From positions 177,157 through 241,156 of the forward strand of contig PBUB01000002.1 in the NCBI GenBank assembly GCA_002729885.1: a stretch of 64,000 nt of DNA, read 5' to 3'. Shown here one piece after another: positions 43,610 through 51,159 of this stretch. The notes under the pieces were generated by a model, which saw only the letters and a program-made list of their open reading frames with translations, was not told the origin of the DNA and searched no databases. The position numbers and the translations under genes are program-made. The DNA comes from Spirochaetaceae bacterium. Lineage in GTDB: Bacteria; Spirochaetota; Leptospiria; Leptospirales; Leptonemataceae. Within the stretch, counting starts at the first letter, position 1; each line of letters begins with the position of its first letter.

Positions 43610-43716
43610 TCGAGGGCTCGCGGGGGGACATGCGTGTCTCGGGCTGTCCATCCATGTCCAGGACCCTCGACGCTCGCACCTCCTGTGCTCGCCTTCCGTA
43701 TATCCCTCCGCTCGCT
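43610..43716. repeat. Palindromic element B, related to element A
   Basis: TCGAGGG (43610-43616) pairs with CCCTCGA (43664-43670), and within it GGACATG (43626-43632) pairs with CATGTCC (43653-43659). The segment after the stem, CTCGACGCTCGCACCTCCTG and onwards, aligns with the matching part of element A (TTCGACGCGTTCGCCCCTCC) with few changes, so A and B appear to be diverged copies of one repeat family in tandem. Confidence 0.55.
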
Positions 43717-43931
43717 GTTGATTGGCGGGCCAGGGATTTACTTAAAATCTCACCAGGAGTTCCGGATCCACTCTTCATTTCCAGTTTTGAGAAGTCAGAG
43801 CGTCCATCGGCCAGCGTGCCCGGGCCCCTCCCGGTTCAACGTCCCAAACCCCCTGTTCAGGGGGCCCCAGCCGACCGTATGGTGGCGAATACTATTTGCG
43901 CGGACCCGAAGGGAAATCCATACTACTTTGG
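43717..43931. other. Non-coding, GC-rich stretch with a short hairpin
   Basis: No gene is seen between element B and the repeat lipoprotein. CCCCCTG (43849-43855) and CAGGGGG (43858-43864) form a perfect seven-base stem with a two-base loop. A TTG at 43896 could extend the downstream lipoprotein by twelve residues, but ATG 43932 is preferred. Confidence 0.5.
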
Positions 43932-45326
43932 ATGCAACGTCCTGACCTGAGTGTTCGTTTCTCCGTCTGGAATGGCCGAGTATTTGGACGCGGCGGGTCG
44001 CTCCTGGTTGCCGTGATGTCCCTGCTGGCTGCTTTCTTGATCTCGAGTAGCATCGCATGCCTGCAAATCAAGCCCAGTCCCCTAGATTCATCGGAAAATC
44101 CGCTGGTGATTCTCGTCGCTGCGGCGGCCAATAATGCCGGAGGCGAAACCTGGGCAGTCGTAAATAACCCTACCTCCGGAGCCGACGAAATCTACGACAT
44201 CGCATTGGACGGTGACGACCTTTTCATTGCAGGTAGCGACTCCACACCGGGGAATCAGCAATGGCGTATTGAAAAGCGTAGCGCCATTACTGGCGAACTG
44301 GACCCAGCATTTGGAAACAATGGGGTGGTGACTTACAATCCATCTGCAGCGGATGAAGCGGCATCCAGCATCTATCTGTCTTCTTCTCACATCTTTGTGG
44401 TCGGCAGCGATGAAAGTCCGGGCGACCCTCAACTCCACATTCAAAAGCGCAGCCGCAGTACCGGTGCACTGGATCCCGGCTTTGGCACTGCTGGCATCAT
44501 CACCTCGAACGTGGGAGGTATCAATGACACCCTGGTAAAGATTACCGGCGACGGGACTTACATCTATGTCGCAGGTATCGATAACGATGGAGGAGGCATG
44601 GGCGCGGGCGGGCGCGTGGAAAAACGCCTGATGAGCGACGGATCCCTGGTGGGCGCATTCGATGGGGACGGGGTGGTGCAATCCGATCCGACGGTCAATT
44701 TTGATAACTTTACCGACGTTCTATTTGATGGCGGCTTTCTCTACGTATGTGGGGGACGGTTTTCCGGAGGAAGTACCGCCTGGTGGATTGAGAAGCGATC
44801 AGCCACGGATGGGAGTCTTGTAGGCGCATTCGATGGGGACGGTGAACTGACTATCAATCCTTCGGCCGCCAGCGGAGAGCGAATCGAACGGAGCGGCTGC
44901 TTGATCAACGGAGGTTCTCTTTTTCTTGCAGGCGTTGACGAAGCTCCCGGGAACAGGCAGTGGCACCTGGAAAAGCGCGATAGTACCACGGCTGCCCTGG
45001 ATGCAGGCTTTGGGACATCCGGCGTAATTCTAGAAAACTATACATCGGGAACGGACAATATTACCTGGTTAGGATTTCAAGGCACCTCGCTATTGGTGGC
45101 CGGCGATGTCAGCGATGGCGGCGGCTTCACTCCCTGGCGTCTTGAATCTCGAAGCCTGACCACCGGCGCTCTGGAATGGTCCGTTTCTGGAACCCCTGGC
45201 TACGATACAGATCTGCGCACAAATGCTACAAACGGTACCCACATCTTTCTTGGCATAAGCACGGACGAATTCGGCGATAGAGGCTGGCGCATAGAAAGAC
45301 GACGATTGACCGATGGTAGCCTGTGA
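43932..45326 (+). CDS. Delta-60-like repeat lipoprotein
   Basis: A 464-residue lipoprotein; the signal segment SLLVAVMSLLAAFLISSSIA ends at Cys 43, a likely lipidation site. The mature chain is a series of repeats of about 50-58 residues, each opening with a W-R-I-E-K-R-like strand and a turn such as TGELDPAFGNNGVV, TGALDPGFGTAGII or DGSLVGAFDGDGVV, and closing with a strand such as HIFVVGSDESPGDPQ. About six complete units are present and a seventh ends at WRIERRRLTDGSL, where TGA cuts it short. The repeats probably build a beta-propeller-like surface domain. It lies next to the ssrA duplication and is richer in G+C than its neighbours to the eye. Confidence 0.8.
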   Translation: MQRPDLSVRFSVWNGRVFGRGGSLLVAVMSLLAAFLISSSIACLQIKPSPLDSSENPLVILVAAAANNAGGETWAVVNNPTSGADEIYDIALDGDDLFIAGSDSTPGNQQWRIEKRSAITGELDPAFGNNGVVTYNPSAADEAASSIYLSSSHIFVVGSDESPGDPQLHIQKRSRSTGALDPGFGTAGIITSNVGGINDTLVKITGDGTYIYVAGIDNDGGGMGAGGRVEKRLMSDGSLVGAFDGDGVVQSDPTVNFDNFTDVLFDGGFLYVCGGRFSGGSTAWWIEKRSATDGSLVGAFDGDGELTINPSAASGERIERSGCLINGGSLFLAGVDEAPGNRQWHLEKRDSTTAALDAGFGTSGVILENYTSGTDNITWLGFQGTSLLVAGDVSDGGGFTPWRLESRSLTTGALEWSVSGTPGYDTDLRTNATNGTHIFLGISTDEFGDRGWRIERRRLTDGSL

Positions 45327-45462
45327 GCCTTTCGCTTCTGATAATCCGGGGACTAGCAGACTCCGTATGACATCCGGGAACGGACAAATGCAGGAGAGCG
45401 TTCTCAAGTAACTTTGGATTACAAGGCGAAAAGGCGAGCAAATCGATGGAGGGAAAGAAGAA

Positions 45463-46548
45463 ATGATGAGCGGGCGATCTCATAACTCGCATGGAAAAAG
45501 CCCGCAAAGGCCAGATTCCCATGAGCAAAGAAAGGAGAATGCAGCGTCGTGGGTAGCCAGCGTTACGAGCATACGATTCTTTCTCATTGGCTGTATATTG
45601 TTTCTGGCTACGTCGTCCCTGTCCTCCGAATCCATTCTATTGCGGAATGGGAAGAGCTTAGACGGACGAATCACCAGCCAGACAGTATCGCATATTATTG
45701 TGGCTGCATCTACGGGAACCCGGCGAATCCCCAAGAGTCAGATCGTTCGTATTCAATACGTTCCTTTTACGGAAGCCCAGAAGAAGCAGCAAAAGGCAAA
45801 ATACATTCGCCAGTACCAGGCCTGGAAAAAGAGACAGGACGAGATCCGTCAGAAGAAGATGGAAGAAAAGAAAAAACAGGAGGAGTTGGCAGCCATCGAA
45901 GAAAAGATTCACCAGAAGAAGCTTGAAGAAGCCCGGGAGAAAGCGGACCGAGCCGAGGCTTTGAGAGAGATGGTGGAAACAGGAAAAATGGAAAAACCGG
46001 ATGGGGAGCCTATATCCTACTGGGATTTCGCCTGGCGATCTGCCGTCTTACCTGGGTGGGGTCATTTTTACATTGATCGACCAGTATTTGGAACGATATA
46101 CAGCGTGGGAACGGTGGCACTACTTGCAGGTGTGTACGAATCACGTCGCATTGCTCTTCGGGCCGTGGATATAAATGAAACAGAAGTCCAGACCAACTTC
46201 ATCCTATCTGTGACGCCCAACCAGTTCAGTTTTGAACAAAGAGCTTTTTACGCATACTATGCCAACGGCCGCGCCTTTCTGGATTATCAGGCGAAGGTGG
46301 ACCGTTATCATTACTCTCTGTACGCGCTGGGTTTATTTTATGGAGTACAGTTGCTGCACATCATCTACAATGGTATCGCCTGGGAGAATGGCCTTTTGAT
46401 AGTTCAGGATTGGCAGGACCAGCCCCGAGTAGGCGAGTGGAGGTCGGAAATCACTTTGCATTCAAATCAAAGCCTCAACACACAGGATGAAATCATAGCG
46501 CAGCCATCCGATGTTCAGGTTAGAGCCGGCTTTACCCATTACTTCTAA
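45463..46548 (+). CDS. Leptospira-type membrane protein with N-terminal 'ILLRNGK' domain and coiled coil
   Basis: A 361-residue protein. After a signal anchor (FFLIGCILFLATSSLSSESI) comes the small beta domain ILLRNGKSLDGRITSQTVSH, the pattern of LA_0442/LA_0875-type N-terminal domains. A charged coiled coil follows at about 105-170 (EIRQKKMEEKKKQEELAAIE), then a DUF5683-like membrane part with FAWRSAVLPGWGHFYIDRPV and two or three hydrophobic helices. It is probably anchored in the envelope; the function is unknown. The cytosolic-looking first 35 residues make the start at 45463 uncertain, although GGAGGGAAAGAAG precedes it. Confidence 0.7.
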   Translation: MMSGRSHNSHGKSPQRPDSHEQRKENAASWVASVTSIRFFLIGCILFLATSSLSSESILLRNGKSLDGRITSQTVSHIIVAASTGTRRIPKSQIVRIQYVPFTEAQKKQQKAKYIRQYQAWKKRQDEIRQKKMEEKKKQEELAAIEEKIHQKKLEEAREKADRAEALREMVETGKMEKPDGEPISYWDFAWRSAVLPGWGHFYIDRPVFGTIYSVGTVALLAGVYESRRIALRAVDINETEVQTNFILSVTPNQFSFEQRAFYAYYANGRAFLDYQAKVDRYHYSLYALGLFYGVQLLHIIYNGIAWENGLLIVQDWQDQPRVGEWRSEITLHSNQSLNTQDEIIAQPSDVQVRAGFTHYF

Positions 46549-46608
46549 TCTTCAGAAAGATAGGCAGAATTTCTTCGTCGGGGGATTGGATGCGATCCTG
46601 GGCAGTTT

Positions 46609-46634
46609 GAGGTTAAGGACGAAGTCCTGACCTC
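46609..46634. terminator. Hairpin between convergent genes
   Basis: GAGGTTAAGGAC (46609-46620) can pair with GTCCTGACCTC (46624-46634) with one bulge and a three-base loop. It lies between the convergent genes ending at 46548 and 46704. There is no U-rich tail, so terminator function is only suggested. Confidence 0.35.
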
Positions 46635-46703
46635 CTGGACCTAAAGCGAAATTTAGAAGCTATATTCGTCTGTGTTCAAGGAGAATACTCGAGGCAACAA
46701 AAA

Positions 46704-47519
46704 TCAGAAATTAGTCAGTTGATAATTTCCAAACTTTTCCTTGAACTTCCCCGAAACATACTTGAATGGCTGCACCATTCGCATTTTCGATTTCAGAATC
46801 TCTGCGTCTTCCTGGAAGACCAGCAACTGAGCATCATCTACTTCAAAAGCATATGAGTACGAGCCTGACTTGAATTCATAGGTATGGTATCGCATGGTGC
46901 CCTGAACATCAATACTGCCCCCTTCTATGATCAATTCAGGCTTCTGACTCTGCTTGCTCCCTGCTGGCCAGGCAGCATAGCGATAGCCAGATTTATCAAG
47001 ATCGATTCTAATAATTCTGCGATTGTCACGAGCAATCAAGACAGGCTCTTCATAATCTCTGAGGGACGGATGCAATTTCTGCTTCTCCAGCAGAATAAGA
47101 TGCTTCTGTAATCTAGATTCCAGCTCGCTCACGTAATTGATTACAAATACATATCCATCATAGTCCGCCCAGACATCTCCCTGGTTTAGCATGATTCCTC
47201 GCCAGCCAACCGGATGCCAATTTTCGTAAACGCTGGAGCTGGCTATTTTGCTGATCAATGCCCGGTCAAAAACATGATGAAATCGCTGGACCATTTCGTT
47301 TGCATTTCTCACCGGAGGAACGGGATAAGAACGATGCAGCGGATAGCGAATCAGCCCTGCCATCGTGCGCGCATCATCCTTACGAGCAGCCTGAATAAGC
47401 TGATCCAGGACTTTCGCATTTTTCTTCGTAATAGTGTATTCAGCCAGCTCCTCGCCTGCCAGACCAATACTGGCCAATGCTATTGCCAGAATTCCGATCC
47501 ATATTCGCATCTTTCTCAT
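46704..47519 (-). CDS. Exported hypothetical protein
   Basis: A 271-residue protein with a signal peptide (MRIWIGILAIALASIGLAGE from the second Met). The mature region begins with a helical stretch containing LDQLIQAARKDDARTMAGLI and RYPLHRSYPVPPVRNANEMV, a layout like DUF4440/SnoaL-type or scaffold domains; the rest is mixed alpha/beta with YEEPVLIARDNRRIIRIDLD and a C-terminal FAFEVDD-like strand region. No family is recognised. It is divergent from the lipoprotein gene at 47603, with about 80 bases between the start codons. Confidence 0.65.
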   Translation of the reverse strand: MRKMRIWIGILAIALASIGLAGEELAEYTITKKNAKVLDQLIQAARKDDARTMAGLIRYPLHRSYPVPPVRNANEMVQRFHHVFDRALISKIASSSVYENWHPVGWRGIMLNQGDVWADYDGYVFVINYVSELESRLQKHLILLEKQKLHPSLRDYEEPVLIARDNRRIIRIDLDKSGYRYAAWPAGSKQSQKPELIIEGGSIDVQGTMRYHTYEFKSGSYSYAFEVDDAQLLVFQEDAEILKSKMRMVQPFKYVSGKFKEKFGNYQLTNF

Positions 47520-47602
47520 AGGTCATCTGTCCAGCCAGAGATTGCATTGACGATAGCAGAAAGCTAGATAAATTTCGGCAGGTGTACTGTAAAAGGAACA
47601 AA

Positions 47603-48442
47603 ATGCTCTCCCTTCTAATGACAGTGCTTCTGGCCACGTTCACCTGCAAGCCCGATCCATGGCGTATCCCAACTAACCTGGAGATAGAAAGCGAACATCT
47701 AACTGCGGAGCAGGCATCGGTAGCGCTCTTTGGCACCTATGACAGCGAAAATCTAGAATCAACCTGGAACATGAGAAAAGACAGAGCCTTTTTTGATCTG
47801 ATTGAGGGGCATGACTTCGTTGTGGCTCCCGATACGGATATAGTTATCACAACTAAGTATCGGTCCGCTGATGTTAGCCAGAAAGACTCGGTTTCTTTAC
47901 TTTATACCACGACATTTGGGATAATGGATGAGATCGAAAACAGCCAGGCCTATGGAATGATCAGCGTTTTCGAATTCCAGAAATCCCGGTCCTCCTGGAA
48001 ACTGATGCAGCAGTCGCACTTTGTCATTTCATTGGCTTACGGTCATTACGAGGCCCTGGACGGATACGAAGTTGGTAAGCCAGAAATCGGAAATGGTAAC
48101 ATCGCATTCCATATTCACACACCCGGTGGCGGAATCGCAGGTGTATACCACGGGCACTCGCATTTAATTGCGAAAGTTGGCCAGACCTACAGGAACGTTT
48201 TTACTTACGCTACGCACGATTCTTACTGTCCTTACTCGGATGATGCCAGTGATTTCGCTTCCGAGGAATCTTGTGCAGGTATGGATGCTGCTATTGAGAT
48301 TATGAAATGTGATAAGAAGTTCTGTCCCATCAATCTTACTGTCGAAGGAAGTGTGGCTCCGAACCTGGGAATGGAAGAGTTTGTGCCTGGTATCTATAGA
48401 TTCAACGGCCAGAAATATGAAAAACAGATAGATGCGCCGTAA
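47603..48442 (+). CDS. Putative lipoprotein of unknown function
   Basis: About 279 residues from ATG 47603, chosen for an AAAAGGA site six bases upstream. The short signal peptide MLSLLMTVLLATFTCKPDPW makes Cys 15 the probable lipidated residue. The mature part is mixed; it contains FHIHTPGGGIAGVYHGHSHL, a His-rich motif that could bind metal, and a C-terminal group of cysteines (SYCPYSDD, ESCAGMD, MKCDKKFCPINL) likely to form disulphide bonds. No family is recognised. Confidence 0.65.
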   Translation: MLSLLMTVLLATFTCKPDPWRIPTNLEIESEHLTAEQASVALFGTYDSENLESTWNMRKDRAFFDLIEGHDFVVAPDTDIVITTKYRSADVSQKDSVSLLYTTTFGIMDEIENSQAYGMISVFEFQKSRSSWKLMQQSHFVISLAYGHYEALDGYEVGKPEIGNGNIAFHIHTPGGGIAGVYHGHSHLIAKVGQTYRNVFTYATHDSYCPYSDDASDFASEESCAGMDAAIEIMKCDKKFCPINLTVEGSVAPNLGMEEFVPGIYRFNGQKYEKQIDAP

Positions 48443-48636
48443 ACCGTGGTTTCTTCGCTCTGTTTATCTGGAACGTTTGACCATGCCGGATTGTTTCCAG
48501 AGTCATTACATTGCTTGGCCCAGAAAACAACCCAGGCCGGTCGACTACCGGACTTGACGGCCTTGCTGCCTCGCTTTGGCTCAAGGATTCTTTTTTCCTG
48601 ATGGACCAAATTCTCACTATCTACCCATATTGCCCC

Positions 48637-48873
48637 ATGGCCGATGAACAGATCTCTTCTCTTAACCAGATTGTAGCTATGATCGATGAAAAGGCTGCGA
48701 AATACAAAGATGAGATTACGAGCATGCCCGAGGTACGGGCCAAAGCAGAAAAGAAGCTGATCCTGGATTTGATAGATGATGGGATGCGCCTTGCAGACTC
48801 CGTAAACCCGAAGCCTCTTGATCTAATGAGGGATCTGGAAAAGTTACGGGGCCAGCTAAGCAATATGCGCTAG
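48637..48873 (+). CDS. Small helical hypothetical protein
   Basis: ATG 48637 gives a 78-residue acidic helical protein (MADEQISSLNQIVAMIDEKA, AEKKLILDLIDDGMRLADSV). The upstream extension of the frame to 48511 looks non-coding. No signal peptide and no family recognised. Regular helix-like spacing of hydrophobic residues supports a real gene, but there is no strong ribosome site. Confidence 0.5.
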   Translation: MADEQISSLNQIVAMIDEKAAKYKDEITSMPEVRAKAEKKLILDLIDDGMRLADSVNPKPLDLMRDLEKLRGQLSNMR

Positions 48874-49247
48874 CAGAGGACATATAGGCGCGAAAAAGCC
48901 CCGGTTGTCGGGCGTAACCGCAAGTATAGCGATGGCCAAACTGAGGCAAAGTCTGCCTGGCACCCAAATTGCTTATGCTGAATTTGCAAAGAGAGTCGGT
49001 CAATCTCTACTAAGTTTGAACCATCAGTATTAATCTTTCCTTCCGAAGAGATGAATCAGTGGCCCAAAACCAGGGTGCTCCATGAAGCAATGGTGAAGAG
49101 GCCATTTTCTATCCTGTCTAATGCAACGCAAGGTTTCCTATAGATTGGCTTGAAGGCTGCGTGCGAAGCAGGGTTGCAGATTATAATTCGAGTCTTTCTC
49201 ATTGTCCGGTAGAGTGGGTAAAACCCGAATACTCTTGACATATTCCC
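48874..49247. other. Intergenic region, nothing recognised
   Basis: In these 374 bases no open frame has coding character, and no tRNA, riboswitch or strong terminator was noticed. It is likely to hold the promoter of the lipoprotein gene that starts at 49248. Confidence 0.4.
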
Positions 49248-50222
49248 ATGGCCATCGGGACCATATTGGGTTCTATGCAGCGCTACAGATCAACTACTGC
49301 GAAACGAATCCGAACTTTGTTGAGGGTGCGAGCGATACCGCTTCTGTTTGCATTCGGTCTCATGGTTGCCTGTGCCGGGTGTACTCTTAAACTGATTCAG
49401 AAGGCGAATCGTCCGGAAATAGAGTCTCAGGGTTCATTCCTTTATCACAGGATTATTGACCTGCGAAAAAACAGCCGCGATGAACTCTTCCTGAGGATAT
49501 TAGCTGAGGATTCCTCCGGGAATAAATCCAAATATGATGTCCAGATTACTGGTATAGTTCCAACAAGAGACAGAGGCGAAGAATTGGTTCCTCTTGCACC
49601 CGATCGGGCAAATCCGGCCTGCCGGTGTACATCCGTTCCTGTGTCGGAGATCACTTATCTTCCAATCGGGTTGGTTCCAGTTTCTCGTTCGAATCTAATT
49701 ATGGATGTCCGCTTTCTTCCGGAAGGGCGGCGATTGACTGGATCAGAAAGATTTCTGTATCTACTTAAAGAAGCGAAATTCTTTCATGCGGATCCGACCG
49801 GGACAGCTGTCTTTTTTGAATTCGCTGGCAGGAATGATGTGACTGTGTATAGGCTTTCTGACTCGAAGGATCAGATTGGAAACCGCAAACCTCAATGGAA
49901 GAAGAGTAAATCAACTCTCGCGGAGCTATATCGGCTGAATACCGTGAGAATAAAACTCTATCCGATTGAAGCTCAATCCGGTCTCATCATTCATTATCCA
50001 CAACATCCGCCGCGGGCGGCTATTATCGCGCTTCCGAAGGGAGAGTCTATCGTCGATGGAATACAGGAAATCTGGCTAGAGTCCGAAGCCATGCATTACT
50101 CTCCGCACGGTTGGGGCGTCGGCACTATCATGGCTATCCCTTTCACATTGGCATTCGATATTGGAATCCAGCTTCCCCTTGCTATCCTGAAGGAGATTGG
50201 GCAGAGGTGCCTGAGGATCTAA
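49248..50222 (+). CDS. Lipoprotein related to the 55.6-kb lipoprotein
   Basis: A 324-residue protein. Following a basic N-terminus, the hydrophobic stretch IPLLFAFGLMVACAGC makes the second Cys (about residue 45) a fitting lipidation site. The mature part holds FLRILAEDSSGNKSKYDVQI, a Cys pair in NPACRCTSVP, IIHYPQHPPRAAIIALPKG and a hydrophobic C-terminus with IMAIPFTLAFDIGIQLPLAI. The same order of features (FLQLKARNRDKKEVEAQVEI, YYPHRQPKRI, LLPITVALDVAMVPVYAIGV) is seen in the gene at 55582, which suggests distant paralogues. The function is unknown. An internal ATG at 49275 could be the true start. Confidence 0.7.
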   Translation: MAIGTILGSMQRYRSTTAKRIRTLLRVRAIPLLFAFGLMVACAGCTLKLIQKANRPEIESQGSFLYHRIIDLRKNSRDELFLRILAEDSSGNKSKYDVQITGIVPTRDRGEELVPLAPDRANPACRCTSVPVSEITYLPIGLVPVSRSNLIMDVRFLPEGRRLTGSERFLYLLKEAKFFHADPTGTAVFFEFAGRNDVTVYRLSDSKDQIGNRKPQWKKSKSTLAELYRLNTVRIKLYPIEAQSGLIIHYPQHPPRAAIIALPKGESIVDGIQEIWLESEAMHYSPHGWGVGTIMAIPFTLAFDIGIQLPLAILKEIGQRCLRI

Positions 50223-50290
50223 GCTTAAATGCGGAATGGGTTACCAGAATTGCCGCTGTTGCTGATGGGCCTCACTGTTTCTCTCCGGTC

Positions 50291-51058
50291 CTATTTCAAT
50301 CCATAGTATAGATTCACGATAACATCCTTCACCATCTTTTCCATGGCAATCGCATCGCTTTCTGGGGCCGGAAACTGCCCATCCAGAAGAAGCATGGAAA
50401 GTCCGTGTACGATGGACCAGGCCGCCAGGGTTTTCTGTTTCGCATGGCCGTTCTGAATTAACTCACTCTTTTGACATAAACGTACGCTGAGTAGCAACTC
50501 GCGATAGGATCTGCGCGATGCCGCCGCCAGATCCGGGTACTCTTTAAAATTCAGACCAGCGCCACCGTACATGATACGGGCATATTCCGGATTCTCCAGG
50601 GCGAACTGCACATAGACCCAGCCCAGGTTCAGAAATCGCAGGTTGCGGTCCTGGCCAGATTTCTGGATGGCCTCGGTTTGATACTCGTGCAGCCTGTGAA
50701 ACCCATCCAGCGCAATGGCAGCCAGAAGGGCATTCTTATCGTCGTAGTGTCGATAGGCCGCCGTATGGCTCACTCCGGCCTTTCGAGCCACCTTGCGCAA
50801 GCTCAGCTCGTGCAAACCTTCTGATTTTAGAAGTCTGGTCCCTTCTTCCAGCAGAATGCGATCCAGGTTACCTACATGATAATCCCTGTTCTGGCTCGTC
50901 GTCCGTGAATCTCTTTCTCTGGCGGGTCCCTTTCTATCCCGGGAATTTTCTGCAACCGAGGCTCTGCCATTCCGGGAATTGACGTTTGATGCAGAATTTG
51001 CTGTCTTCCGGCTGGCTGGCTTACGCGGAGCGGATCCGTTCTGGCGAGATTGAGCCAT
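50291..51058 (-). CDS. TetR/AcrR family regulator with long basic N-terminus
   Basis: ATG 51058 gives 255 residues. The first 70 are low-complexity and rich in Arg, Ser and Asn (APRKPASRKTANSASNVNSR), an unusual disordered extension that could aid DNA binding. The helix-turn-helix follows (ILLEEGTRLLKSEGLHELSL, RKVARKAGVSHTAAYRHYDD), then a ligand domain of the WHG/TetR_C_33 style. It is divergent from the oxidoreductase gene at 51158; the 99 bases between them hold a large inverted repeat, the probable operator. A frame start at 51091 would need TTG. Confidence 0.85.
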   Translation of the reverse strand: MAQSRQNGSAPRKPASRKTANSASNVNSRNGRASVAENSRDRKGPARERDSRTTSQNRDYHVGNLDRILLEEGTRLLKSEGLHELSLRKVARKAGVSHTAAYRHYDDKNALLAAIALDGFHRLHEYQTEAIQKSGQDRNLRFLNLGWVYVQFALENPEYARIMYGGAGLNFKEYPDLAAASRRSYRELLLSVRLCQKSELIQNGHAKQKTLAAWSIVHGLSMLLLDGQFPAPESDAIAMEKMVKDVIVNLYYGLK

Positions 51059-51097
51059 AAGCGACGATATCAATGAGGGTGGCGAGGGCAAGAAAAA

Positions 51098-51159
51098 ATG
51101 TCACCAGTGGAAACTTTTGATTGACGAAAAATCCGGGCGCATGTTACCACTGGTGACAT
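51098..51159. promoter_or_regulatory. Double operator in the TetR/oxidoreductase divergent region
   Basis: ATGTCACCAGTGG (51098-51110) and CCACTGGTGACAT (51147-51159) are perfect 13-base inverted repeats 36 bases apart. Each contains the near-palindrome CACTGGTG, so each could bind a TetR dimer. A plus-strand promoter lies between them, with TTGACG at 51121-51126 and TGTTAC at 51143-51148 (16-base spacer). The right copy covers the -10 element and the ATG at 51158 itself, so the mRNA would be almost leaderless. Confidence 0.75.

Noticed and set aside
43340-43895. Open frames on both strands in the palindromic region
   Set aside because: They arise from GC-rich inverted repeats, overlap one another in several frames and show no protein-like composition.
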